From Acridotheres tristis (Eukaryota > Chordata > Aves > Passeriformes > Sturnidae), in contig CM072902.1 in NCBI GenBank assembly GCA_037013685.1, positions 12,628,747 to 12,692,746 on the forward strand: a DNA stretch of 64,000 nt, written 5' to 3'. The number at the start of each line of letters is the position of its first letter. Positions within the stretch are counted from its first letter, which is position 1. Positions 1 through 10,503 of this stretch are shown here, one piece after another. Below the pieces are notes generated by a model, which ran no database searches, was not told where the DNA came from, and saw only the letters and a list, made by a program, of their open reading frames with translations. Position numbers and translations under genes: made by a program.

Positions 1-1326
1 TAAAAAGGAACAAATTCAAACACCAAAAAGCCAAACACACCCAGAGCCTGAGAATTGTTTAAGGCAAGCGATTCCTTGGGCCTTGCAGAATCTGCATTTT
101 CTTAAATGTGATGGCTGTAAAACACACCTGGCAAATGAGTACCAGGATGAATTTTAAACGCTGCATCAGACCCCTCTGAGTTTAAATCAATGTGGCATAA
201 TTAACACTGCTCCTCCCAGATAAAGGTCTTCTGGGCTGTCAACATTTTTTAATACTCTTCAGTCTGAATAGGGTGTTCTTTTGGCAATAGATATAAGTTG
301 GCAGGAAAAATTACTCATGACCTTTTAACTTACACAAATAATTCAGGCTTCTTTTTTCACTTAAAGCCTGCACACTGCATCTTCCAGAAAAAGTGACAAA
401 ACATAATGGAAATAATTCTATTTTAGCATTCAGTGCTGGGTGGTTGTTTTCAGGCAGGAAAAAACCAACATGCACATTGTTTTTTTTTAAGGGCTCTATT
501 CCAAGAGAGACAGAATTTCATTATTAGACCATGCAAATTACTCAGTGGCCTGTGTGCCATTGGTACTCACAATATTTGGATATTTTTTCTGTATTCTGAG
601 CATTTCTGGCCAAGTGCTGGAAGCAGACAGGCTCAGCCCTTGTGTGCATTTTGTCCCTCACAAGGCATGGACAGCAGCAAGGAGAATGATTAATTGATTC
701 TTGATTAATGTCACTGCCAGACACACCTTTGTGCCATAATTTTGTACCGGGGAACTGCCTGCCTGGCTTTTGTAGGGTTCTGCATTAAACAGGTTGGGAG
801 AGGGATTAAAAGCAGAGGGGCCAGGCTGAGAAATTCTGGTTTATAGCTCAATCTGTGCTTGTGCTGCAGCAGAACTCCAGCTGTTCAGTCCAGAGGCAGA
901 GGTGGAGAGCAGGTGCTCCCTGCAGGCTCCAGATGTGCCTGTGGGACCCCTAAGTGCTCCCGGGTGACCCTCCTGACCTGCTGGGAGTGCACTTGACACC
1001 AGTCACTCCCTTTGTTTAAGGCCAGAATTAACCAGGCTCTCTCAGATCACTTCTTCAAATTATCTCAATGCAAACCTTGCAAATTCTTTGCTGAATTATT
1101 GGGGGAGAGAAAACTTTTGCCCAAAAAGTCAAAGGAAAGTGAGTTCAGGCAGGAATCTCTCCTGGCACTGGGGCCAGACTTGGAAAAGTGATTTTTCCTG
1201 GTTTTACTCCTGGATTTGGTGTCTGTGCCCACACACCAAGTGGGAAATAGTTCTGAGTCTCAAGCACTGAGCCAGCAGCTCTTACACACCCTGAGAAATT
1301 ACCATGCAAGGTTAGCTCACTGCTGC
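1..1326. other. Unassigned non-coding DNA
   Basis: No exon, RNA gene or known repeat was recognised. Short open frames are scattered and show no family resemblance. The stretch ends directly at the 53-bp minisatellite. Confidence 0.5.
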
Positions 1327-2069
1327 ACCAAATCCTGACGGTCCAGCCTTCATAAACACAGCACTAAATAAAACATTTTACCAAATCCTGACTGTCCAGC
1401 CTTCATAAAGACAGCACTAAATAAAACATTTTACCAAATCCTGACGGTCCAGCCTTCATAAACACAGCACTAAATAAAACATTTTACCAAATCCTGACGG
1501 TCCAACCTTCATAAACACAGCACTAAATAAAACATTTTACCAAATCCTGATGGTCCAGCCTTCATAAAGACAGCACTAAATAAAAATATTTTACCAAATC
1601 CTGATGGTCCAACCTTCATAAACACAGCACTAAATAAAACATTTTACCAAATCCTGACTGTCCAGCCTTCATAAAGACAGCACTAAATAAAACATTTTAC
1701 CAAATCCTGACTGTCCAACCTTCATAAAGACAGCACTAAATAAAACATTTTACCAAATCCTGACTGTCCAGCCTTCATAAAGACAGCACTAAATAAAACA
1801 TTTTACCAAATCCTGACTGCCCAGCCTTCAAAAAGTCAGCACTAAATAAAACATTTTACCAAATCCTGATGGTCCAACCTTCATAAACACAGCACTAAAT
1901 AAAATATTTTACCAAATCCTGAAGGTCCAACCTTCATAAAGACAGCACTAAATAAAAAAAAATTACCAAATCCTGATGGTCCAACCTTCATAAAGACAGC
2001 ACTAAATTAAAAGTTTTACCAAATACTGACGGTCCAGCCTTCATAAACACAGCACTGAATTAAAAGTTT
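1327..2069. repeat. Minisatellite, 53-bp unit, 14 copies
   Basis: Units start ACCAAATCCTGA and recur every 53 bases (1327, 1380, 1433 and so on), with one or two indels. They differ at a hypervariable GACGG/GACTG/GATGG position and in AAAC versus AAAG. Each copy contains CTAAATAAA, so the plus strand carries about 14 AATAAA hexamers. The last two copies are the most diverged. Confidence 0.95.
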
Positions 2070-2214
2070 TCACTCTCTAGTTAACTTCAGGCACTCTGTT
2101 CCATCACTGTGGATACTTGCTCCCATCCTTGGGTATTCCTGATAAAATCTGAAGTACTTCCCAAAATATTTACTGTACTGGATATTTATTGGTTATTGTA
2201 CTGCTTAGAGGTAT

Positions 2215-2356
2215 GGATAAAGTTGTAAGTAAGGGTTAAATGTAATTTTATATAACATTTGGGGGTTGGACATACTTAAATTTGGGTATAAAGTTGTAAA
2301 TGAGAGTTAATTGTAATTTTATATAAAATTTGGGGTTTAGCTGTACTTAAATTTGG
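2215..2356. repeat. 71-bp two-copy tandem duplication
   Basis: AAGTTGTAA begins at 2220 and again at 2291. Both copies continue through TGTAATTTTATATAA, TTTGGGG and TACTTAAATTTGG with scattered substitutions, so the duplication is old. Confidence 0.85.
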
Positions 2357-2834
2357 CTACTTTGTCCAAATTTACATTTGTCAAAGTAACCAAAAGCTAA
2401 CCTTGACAGGAGGAAGAAAGCTCTCTGTTCTGCTGGCATCATGTCCCAGTTAACAAGAACAGAACAGAGCTGTTAAAAATGCGATTTTCCAGCAGGTGTG
2501 GTCAAGAACATCGGTTCAAAAACCCAGGGTTTGGCACCACAACTCTTTTCCTCTGGCTGCTTTTGCAGTTCCCACACGTTTCCTGCAGCAATGGGGAATT
2601 TTCACCGTCCATCCCAGGGCTGTTGGAATTGCAAGGAGCACAACAGCAACAGCAATTAGAGCCTGTTAGAGGAAAACCCCGCAGCAAAACACAGAATTAC
2701 TCAGATCTCAAAGCACTCTGCGTTCATTAAGAATGTAAAGTGAGGCCATTTTTCCACGTAGAAAACAGAAAAGATTGAGATATTCCTATAGTGAAGTCTT
2801 GAAGGCAAGCAAAGTTACAGAGATCTAGTCTCTA
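2357..2834. other. Unassigned non-coding DNA left of the provirus
   Basis: Unique sequence with a short CAACAGCAACAGCAA run near 2640. It ends with the TCTA target-site copy at 2831..2834. No gene is supported. Confidence 0.5.
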
Positions 2835-3352
2835 TGCTGCCCGAAACTCCAAGTGAAACACAAACTAACAGAGTGTCAGTTTATGCGGTGCTTTATTCAG
2901 GGCCCGGGGACCTGCGGACTCGCGTCCAAAGTCAGGATCCCGCCGGTTCCCTTTTTCAGAGGGTTTTTATACCCTTTTTACAAACGGTTTTCGTGCAGAA
3001 ATACATACTCGTCTAAACAATATAGATACATTCACTTTGTAGATAACATTTACGCCATAACTCCTTCAAGGTTGCTTATCCTAGGACTATAGTGTTCTCC
3101 CCCTCAATCTCTTTCTTCTGCCACTACCCACCACCAGTACTTTATTTATGACTATACTTCAACCTTATCACTAACGGTTCTGCATGCTTTGCTAATTGTT
3201 TTCTCAGCACAGTACATTCCTAAGTTAGTTTCCCAGGGCCTACTCTGGAAACTACAGTCTCTAAGCCTTAGCATTACTACTACTATTATATTACTACTAC
3301 TATTATACACTTTATATTTTAATATTCAGGATTTCTAGTTCATACGGTAACA
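2835..3352 (-). repeat. 3' LTR of the endogenous retrovirus
   Basis: This is the identical partner of the 5' LTR, directly adjoining the polypurine tract. Transcripts would be polyadenylated here using the AATAAA whose complement is at 2892..2897. The right edge is fixed by the terminal TG/CA dinucleotides and by loss of identity to the other copy outside 2835..3352. Confidence 0.96.
2892..2897 (-). terminator. Proviral poly(A) signal AATAAA
   Basis: The plus strand reads tttatt within ggtgctttattcag. On the transcribed minus strand this is AATAAA, downstream of the TATA box in the 3' LTR, where gammaretroviral transcripts are cleaved. The same signal occurs at 10903..10908 in the 5' LTR. 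Confidence 0.75.
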
Positions 3353-3353
3353 A

Positions 3354-3365
3354 CTCCCCCCTTTT
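3354..3365 (-). promoter_or_regulatory. Polypurine tract
   Basis: The minus strand reads AAAAGGGGGGAG, ending one base before the 3' LTR begins with TG. This is the plus-strand primer site for reverse transcription, and its placement independently fixes the LTR edge and the element's orientation. Confidence 0.92.
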
Positions 3366-3405
3366 GAGCATTCTTCAGAATCTCCTGCAAGGATGCTCAA
3401 TTTTC

Positions 3406-5496
3406 CTAAGTGATAGTCTCTAGATATGATGGTGAAGGGTTGTTTTGAGAAGTTGGTAGAATCACTTCTTTCCGAGTCAGGGCCTTCATGATTTGCCGTG
3501 TGTGTGTTCCCTCTTTAGCAATCATTCCTAAAAGACATCTATACATAATCATGATTACTACAATGATTATTACAATCATTATTCCATTTTGAATAATTGA
3601 GGATAACCAACCAGAGACCTGGATTCCCAAAGAGCTGAACAATGCTCCAACCCAATTATGTTCTGCATCCTTTTGTACTTCATATACTTTTGATTTAATT
3701 TGTTCTAATTGGCTTATATCTTTTTCTACCTCTTTCGTGACATTTGGGATATGTACACAACAGTGATCATCTCTTCCTTGTAAATATCCACAAACTCCAT
3801 GTTCTTTTAATAAGAGCAGATCTAATGCCATTCTATTTTGGATTGTCATTCTGGCTGTAGCTTGTAATTGTAGATTGAGATCTCTAAATCCCTTTTTCGT
3901 TACTGCTGCCAATCTCTCTGTCTGCCCTAGTAATTTATATAACATTTCCCGGTTCCTGTATGTAGATACAGGTGCAAATAAAGATTCAAGCATCCAACCG
4001 AATTTTACACTTCCCCCTGGTTCGTGCCATTCATTCTCCAGATTTACTGTCTCGTCTGTCTCAGGGCTTAATTCCCTTTTCGTCCTTTCCTCTTGGTCTT
4101 CTTTGGTTAATTTGGACTGTTTCCAAAATGGACATAAGGTTGGTATCCCTAACGTTATTTGAGTAATTGGACCACCTATCGGTAGATGTGTAGTCCATTG
4201 GCCATGTCCCATTACCCAGACTGAATTTCCGGGGCTTCGTACTGTGGTTGATTGACAATCTTTCCAAGCTCCTTTTAATTCTCCCTTTATTGTATGGTTG
4301 TATCTCTGACATTCACATCCCCATTTTAACAACACCCGGACGGGTACTAATCCAATTTGGGATTCTGGAGTATCACAGGTTATGACTTTACTACAATTCC
4401 AACCTGATGCTTGGGCTAGTTTGTTGTGGGGCACTGTTTCAGCCCCGAGGACCCCTGGGTGTTCCTGTTTTCTCGACCCAATCCATTCGATACACCAGTG
4501 TATTGGTCCGATATAACTATAGGGTTCCAGTAGGCTAGGACCCCAAATTGATTTCCATTGTTCCCACTCTTCTTTTCCCTCTTGACACACTATTTCATAA
4601 TAATAATCTACTACAGGTCTACTTCTTTTCTGATTTACTTCAAATGCGCACCACCCAATATTTTTATATTGACCTGTTTTAGTGAATACAGGATTTGATA
4701 ATTTTAAACATTCTGATCTTTGCTTCGGGGTTGACCACCGTCCTCCATAGGTATAAACCTCTTCCACTATTCTAGTGCGATTTCGTAGCTCTTTGTTGCA
4801 TTTTCTCGTTCCATTTGCTATTTTTGGGGGCATTTCTCCTAATGGGATGATTCCCCATGGTATAGGGTCACCTGCTGCCTTTGGCAAGGGCAAACATGCT
4901 GTTATTGCTGTTACATTTTGCATCTTCCCAAAATCCCTGACTAATCCCACTACCAAATTCTCTTGCCCCAATTCCTGTTGTACATTTTCTGTTTCTTTTG
5001 CTTGTTGGACCGTTCTAGTTTCTCTTATCCTGCAAAAATTTCCTAATTTGAGAGTGCAATTGATTCTTAATGAAGGACCATCCCACATGTCAACTCCCAT
5101 ACTTGTGGGTATTACTTGTATTGGATAAGAATGCCTTTCTGTTTTAAAACTCTTCGCCAAAATTTTTACATCTAAGTTCCCATAATCGAAGCTTTCCCTA
5201 ATCCATACTATGCATGAAAATTGACCAACCTGAGCTTTTTGCAGGTGTGAGATCATTAGGGTAGTATTACCTTTCTGTTGTTTCATGTCCCAAATTGTCA
5301 CAATCCCTTCTGAAAATACCTCATTTGTAGTAATTAATTTCCATCTCGCCTTTACTTCATCGAATCCAGCTCCCTGGTCATCAGAAAACAAACAGGTTAG
5401 ATTTACATTTGCCCCTTGTGGTACAATCACTGTTGGTTCAGGAACAGTAACTTTAACAAAAGCATCTCCGATACGAGCAATGCTTAACATTAGCAT
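3406..5496 (-). CDS. env: Retroviral envelope glycoprotein with N-terminal Ig-like domain
   Basis: An open frame of 696 codons from ATG at 5496..5494; a TGA at 5535..5533 closes the frame upstream. It starts with a short hydrophobic segment (M-L-M-L-S-I-A), a weak signal peptide. Splicing to the acceptor near 5515 would not add residues unless an upstream ATG were joined. Residues about 13-110 look like an Ig V-type domain: L-T-C at Cys35, R-W-K at Trp52, and L-M-I-S-H-L...G-Q-F-S-C at Cys95. About nine N-glycosylation sequons follow. The cleavage site R-T-K-R is at about 471-474, followed by acidic, not hydrophobic, residues. The transmembrane subunit has an immunosuppressive-domain-like Q-N-R-M-A-L-D-L-L-L-L-K-E, then Cys569-X9-Cys-Cys, a membrane span at about 634-654 and a tail of about 42 residues. 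The gammaretroviral norm is C-X6-CC. No frame break is seen. Confidence 0.93.
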   Translation of the reverse strand: MLMLSIARIGDAFVKVTVPEPTVIVPQGANVNLTCLFSDDQGAGFDEVKARWKLITTNEVFSEGIVTIWDMKQQKGNTTLMISHLQKAQVGQFSCIVWIRESFDYGNLDVKILAKSFKTERHSYPIQVIPTSMGVDMWDGPSLRINCTLKLGNFCRIRETRTVQQAKETENVQQELGQENLVVGLVRDFGKMQNVTAITACLPLPKAAGDPIPWGIIPLGEMPPKIANGTRKCNKELRNRTRIVEEVYTYGGRWSTPKQRSECLKLSNPVFTKTGQYKNIGWCAFEVNQKRSRPVVDYYYEIVCQEGKEEWEQWKSIWGPSLLEPYSYIGPIHWCIEWIGSRKQEHPGVLGAETVPHNKLAQASGWNCSKVITCDTPESQIGLVPVRVLLKWGCECQRYNHTIKGELKGAWKDCQSTTVRSPGNSVWVMGHGQWTTHLPIGGPITQITLGIPTLCPFWKQSKLTKEDQEERTKRELSPETDETVNLENEWHEPGGSVKFGWMLESLFAPVSTYRNREMLYKLLGQTERLAAVTKKGFRDLNLQLQATARMTIQNRMALDLLLLKEHGVCGYLQGRDDHCCVHIPNVTKEVEKDISQLEQIKSKVYEVQKDAEHNWVGALFSSLGIQVSGWLSSIIQNGIMIVIIIVVIMIMYRCLLGMIAKEGTHTRQIMKALTRKEVILPTSQNNPSPSYLETIT

Positions 5497-5501
5497 CGCA
5501 A

Positions 5502-8500
5502 TCAAGGCCTTGCCCTGAACACCAGTTTTGTGTCAGTTAAAGGTTGGACTTCCCATCGTGACGGGGCTTTCTTGATTCGGGTGTAGTGTATCCAATTGTC
5601 GATCCCCTGGACCTTTACGGCTGTGTATGTAGTCATAATTACTTGTCGGGGACCGTCCCATGTTTCTTTTAGTGGTTCCACATTCCAGTTCTTTATGTAG
5701 ACTTGGTCTCCAGGCTGTATATAGTGGACGGGATTCTCCAGAGGCAAAGGTCGATTCCACTGCAACACCCCCAGTAGTGCTGTAAGAGTCTTATTAAGAG
5801 ACAAAATGTAATTTAACAGTACCTGATCTCCCACCACATTAGGGTCCCCTTTGTAAGTTGCAGCATGATAGGGTTTGCCGTATAAAATTTCATACGGACT
5901 TACTCCTACTTTGTCCCTAGGTTTGATCCTGACCCTTAACAGAGCTAAAGGCAATGCTTGAGGCCATTGTATCTTTGCTTCTTGGCAGATTTTCTTAATC
6001 TGGCTTTTTAGTGTTTGATTCATCTTTTCTACTTGTCCACTAGACTGAGGTCTCCAAGGTGTATGGAGATTCCATGTTATCCCAAGTACCTTAGCCACTT
6101 CTTGCACTATTCCTGCCACAAAATGAGGTCCCCTATCTGAGGACATCCCTAGTGGGATTCCAAACCTAGGGATGATCTCTCGAAGTAAAGTTTTAATCAC
6201 TTCTTTTGCCTGGTTTGTTCTACATGGGAATGCCTCTGGCCAGCCTGAGAAGGTACATACATAGACTAAAATATACTTATACCCCTGTGCTTTTGGTAAT
6301 TCTGAAAAATCTATCTGCCAATAATCTCCTGGTTGTGGGCCTATTTGCAATTTTCCCATTTGTACCTGCCTACGTGTCACTGGGTTGTTCTTAATACAAA
6401 CTGGACACATTGCATTGATCCTTTTGGCCATTGTTAACATCTGATTGGAGATTATTTCTCGTCTTAGAAATTGCACTAAAGCTTCTGCTCCCCAATGGCA
6501 TTTGTTATGTTCAATTTCTAATATAATTTTCATTATTTTTGTCGGCAATATCACTTGTCCCACGGCAGTTACATACCATCCGGCCGCATTCTTCTTAGCT
6601 TGTACTAGCCGTGCTAATTTTTCGTCTTCCGGTAGGTATACTGGTATTTGGTCCATGAAAGCTCCTGCAGGGTTGGTATGTGCTGGTAGCAACGCCATTT
6701 GGGTCCATACCTCGCGAGCAGCCTGTCTGGCTGCTCTGTCAGCCAGACGATTTCCCTGGAATGCTTTTTCTTCTCCCTGCTGGTGTCCTTTTACATGCAT
6801 CACTGCCACTGCTTGGGGCTTATGTACTGCTTCCAGTAGTTGCACAATTTGTTCTCGGTGTTTAATTGATGAACCCTGTGAATTTAATAGTCCTCTCTCC
6901 TTCCATAATGCCCCATGTACATGTATTACCCCAAATGCATATTTAGAATCAGTCCAAATATTTACTCTTTTCCCTTGACTCAATTCCAAGGCTCGGATGA
7001 GGGCTTGGATTTCAGCTTGTTGTGCTGATGTTCCGGGAGCCAAGGCTCTGGCTTCTATAACCTGTCTTAGAGTTACCACTGCATACCTGGCGTACCTGGT
7101 TCCATTTTCTACGAAACTAGATCCATCGGTATACAGCTCCCATTCAGGTTCGTCTAAGGGCTCATCCTTTAGATCCTTGCGGGTAGCGTATACCTGTTCG
7201 ATGGTCTCTACACAGTCGTGTACCAGGTTGCCTTCTTCTTGGGTGGCTCTAAAAAAATTCGGCTGGATTGAGATGGTTAGTTACCTTCATTTCAACATCA
7301 TCATGTTCCCTAAGGATTGCCTGGTGTTGCAGCATACGGCTAGAGGAGAGCCAATGCCCCCCTTTTTGTTCCAAAACTGCTATTACCATATGTGGGACAA
7401 ACACTTCCATTTTCTGTCCCATAGTCAGTTTTCTAGCTTCTTGTATCAGAAGCACTGTTGCAGCAACAGCTCTAAGGCAGCCAGGCCATCCAGCGCTTAC
7501 TGAATCCAGTTGTTTCGAGAAGTATCCCACCGGGCGCTTCCATGTTCCCAATTTTTGTGTCAACACCCCAATCCCCAGTCTTTGCCTCTCATTTACATAT
7601 AGTTGAAAGGGTTTTGTGAGATCTGGCAACCCTAATGCAGGTGCCTCTTTTAGAGCTTGCTTCAAGCTCTGAAATGCCTTTTCTTGTATTTTATTCCATT
7701 TAAATTCAGGATTTTTGACTGCCTCATACAGAGGTTTTGCTTTTAGTCCAAATTCTGGAATCCACAACCGACACCACCCTGCCATTCCTAAAAAGGACCT
7801 TAATTCTTGTGGATTTCGAGGTGTTGGTATAGCACATATTGCCTGAATCCGGTTCACCCCTAATTTCCGAACTCCTTGTGATATCTCACATCCCAAATAA
7901 ATGACTTGTGTTCTTACCAACTGGGCCTTTTCTTTTGACACTCGGTATCCAGCTTGTCCAAGCATGTTGAGGAGTTCAATGCTGAGTCTTCGACAGATGT
8001 CTTCTTCTGTTGAGGCTAGAAAAATATCATCTATGTACTGTAGAAGAATAAATGAGAAAGGTGACTCCTTTACCTGGGTTAATTTCCATTCTTCCAGTTC
8101 CCGGGCTAGTTGGTTTCCAAAGATGGTTGGAGAATTCTTGAATCCTTGTGGTAAACGTGTCCAGGTGAGCTGTCTTTTCCGTCCTGTAGCAGGGTTTTCC
8201 CATTCGAAAGCAAAAATTTTCCTACTCTCAAATGCCAAAGGGATACAGAAGAATGCATCTTTCAAGTCAATTACTGTGAACCATTTAAATTTCTCCGAGA
8301 CAGCTGTTAGCAATGTATATGGATTTGCTACTACTGGATGAATATCCTTTGTTATACTATTGATTGCCCTCAGATCTTGAACTAACCTGTACTTACCATT
8401 GGACTTCTTTACCGGAAATATGGGGGTATTAAATTCTGATTCACATTCCTGTAATATCCCTAAACTAACAAACTGGTCTATTAAGGGTGCTACTCCTTTT

Positions 8501-8836
8501 CGAGCCTCTAGTTTCAGAGGATACTGCCTTATCCGTACGGGTTGTGCTCCTTCCTTCAATTCCACAACTACCGGTTGTGCTGCTTTTGATTTTCCAGGGA
8601 CCCCTGTTTCCCATACCCATGGCACCACAGCCTGTTCTATTTCTGTGGGGATTTCTGTTACCTCCACTTCTTTCACCGTAAATAATTTGGCTATATTATT
8701 TTCTGGAATTTTTAATTTTACTCTTTTTTCTTTCTTTTTTCTTTTCTTTTTTTTTTCTTTTTTTTCCTTTTTTTTTTTTTCCTTTTTTTTCCTTTTTTTT
8801 TTTTTTTTTTCCTTTTTTTTTTCCTTTTTTTTCTTT
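5502..8836 (-). pseudogene. pol: pol: RT, RNase H and integrase; protease missing
   Basis: Codes for the replication enzymes. RT (about 8570..7700) has the first catalytic Asp in T-V-I-D-L-K-D-A-F and the Y-I-D-D box at 8037..8026, with L-P-Q-G-F-K-N-S-P between them. Gammaretroviruses normally have Y-V-D-D. A frame change lies in seven A's at 7251..7257, just past the RT connection; the second reading frame then runs open to the stop at 5504..5502. It holds RNase H (Y-T-D-G-S-S near 7125, later W-T-D-S-K-Y-A) and integrase. Integrase has an H-H-C-C zinc site, Asp in W-Q-I-D-F, Asp in S-S-D-R-G-P and Glu in S-G-Q-V-E-K with 35 residues between the last two, and a C-terminal W-D-G-P domain. 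All of these are gammaretroviral. Protease is lacking. The stop lies five bases before the env ATG. Confidence 0.93.
5514..5522 (-). promoter_or_regulatory. Candidate env splice acceptor
   Basis: The minus strand reads GGTGTTCAG|G just before the env start, in the overlap with the last pol codons. The polypyrimidine stretch is poor, so the site is weak. Its position fits a single-spliced env mRNA joined to the leader donor at 10710. In the env frame no ATG lies between it and 5496. Confidence 0.35.
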
Positions 8837-8837
8837 T
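8722..8837 (+). repeat. 116-bp T/C-only tract in place of the protease
   Basis: The plus strand is made solely of T with scattered C, in blocks such as CCTTTTTTTT. On the coding strand it reads as Lys/Glu/Arg codons, giving a run of about 40 charged residues. It is bounded on one side by the truncated nucleocapsid zinc knuckle and on the other by the protease-RT linker. No D-T-G-A protease motif is present anywhere in the element. It could be a real expansion with deletion, or a gap-filling artefact. Confidence 0.9.
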
Positions 8838-10353
8838 CAGTGTCCTCTGTTCTTGCACAAGGCACACTGATCCAATCCCAATCTTATTTTTCCTTGTCCC
8901 ATTTGTAATTGGTTTGGGAATCCCTTTTCACCCATTGGAATTCTTCCCCTAGCCATTCCTTGTCCCCGTGCGTGACCTCGGCCACCCCCCCTCGCATACC
9001 ATTCCCCGTTATCTGCTGTAGTACTGCCAACATACTAGCTTGTTGTTTCTTAGCAGTCTCTTTTTCCCTATTATTATACACCTTCCACGCAACTTCTAAA
9101 AGTTTATCCAAATTCCGTGTATCTTCCCCTTCTAATTTCTGCAATTTTTCCGAATATCCTCTTGGGATTGTCCCAGAAAAATTAAAGCTAGCTGCAATTT
9201 CCCTGATTCCCCTTCAATTTCTAAACTGGTATATTTTCGAGCAGTTTCCTTAAGCCTTTCTAAGAAAGCTGACGGGGACTCATTTTTCTCCTGCCTTACT
9301 GAATACAACTTGGACCAGTTTAACGTCTTAGGTATCCCACTCCGTATTCCTTCTACCAACAATTCTTGATACGCCTTAAGTCTACGGTAACCCCCCCGTT
9401 GAATTAACATCCCACTCTGGATCCTTCCGCGGCACTAAATCATTTAATGTACCGTCCGCTCTTTGCAACCTAATCATTTCTCGTGCCTTTTCCCTCATAG
9501 CTTTAAACACCATCTCTTTCTCAGTAGAGTCCATTATTGTATTCAGTAAGACCTGTAAATCATTCCAGTCTGGATTTTGTGTTTTAATCACCATTTTCAC
9601 TACCCGTGCTGCCCGTTCAGGATCCTCCCGATAAGCCCCCACAGACTGCTTCCAAATTAACAAATCATTAGGAGAAAAGGAACTTTCACTATTACTCGCT
9701 CCCCGAGGGGTCCAACCGCTTCCCGCAACGGAGCCATCAGCTGTGCACCCCTTTTTCCTTTCTTCCCCCCGTCCACTACGGGTCCTTTCACAAAGAGGAA
9801 TACACGGCTTATCAGCAACCTTTTTTCCTTTGAATTCTTTCCCTCTTCTTCCCCAACTACCTCGTCTGACTCACTCGATTCACTCTCCTCCAGGGGAGGG
9901 GCACTAGGTGCTACCAACAGAGAAACATCCTCCTCAGGGTCTGAAAATTTAACAGAATACTCCTTTCCCTTTTTGCCACCCTTTGCAGCCTGCACAACCA
10001 TCTGTTGCTGTTTCTAAGACCATAATGCCACACTCCTTCTGCCATTCTGGCTTATTTTTCAAACAATAAAACAAATCAAGATACGGAATTTCTTCCCATT
10101 TCTCATTATCTTATAGGAAGTGCATAAAAGGAGTTATAATATCAGGATTTAGAGTACCATTTCGGGGCCATTGCATACCCTCAGGTTCGTATTGAGGCCA
10201 CACACGATTACAAAAATCAATCAATTTCCTTTTACTCAGTTCCTGACCAAAATTCCCCACCCTCCAGTGTTGCAACAAACAGCCCAAGGGTGAATCATCC
10301 GGAATTTCCATTCCTGAACTAGCCAGGGCTTTAAAGGTTTTAAAAGGCATCAT
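8837..10353 (-). pseudogene. gag: gag, multiply frame-broken
   Basis: Encodes the structural polyprotein. The first in-frame ATG pair on the minus strand is at 10353..10348; the next residue is Met, not Gly, so no myristoylation signal is seen. The matrix-like segment carries W-P-x-Y and W-P-R-N-G-T. A TAA at 10113..10111 interrupts it, and the frame changes near 10010. A p12-like acidic segment (about 9920..9860) has P-S-A-P-P, a late-budding motif. The capsid part shows P-S-A-F-L-E-R-L-K-E, typical of gammaretroviruses, but the frame changes near 9680, at seven C's (9391..9397), near 9150 and near 8888. A nucleocapsid zinc knuckle starts C-A-L-C-K-N-R-G-H (about 8866..8840) and is cut by TGA at 8839..8837, right at the T/C tract. 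As read, no full Gag could be made. Confidence 0.9.
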
Positions 10354-10503
10354 AACACTCACACTCACACTCACACACTTTACTATTATTTCCACACTCA
10401 CACACCCTTTACCACAATTCTTGCCTTTCTCGTCGCCGCGAGTGGCAAGTGCTGGATCTGCGCAATCACTGTTGCGTCTGACGACCAGCGCCTAGGCTTC
10501 CCC

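Noticed and set aside
1327..2069. CRISPR-like array
   Set aside because: The 53-bp units are contiguous with no unique spacers, and the genome is vertebrate.
2853..3092. 79-codon open frame on the plus strand, repeated at 10864..11103
   Set aside because: It lies antisense inside the LTR and is duplicated only because the LTRs are identical.
8722..8837. Lys/Glu-rich run at the start of the pol frame as a basic domain
   Set aside because: It is the translation of a T/C-only tract, not a known retroviral domain.
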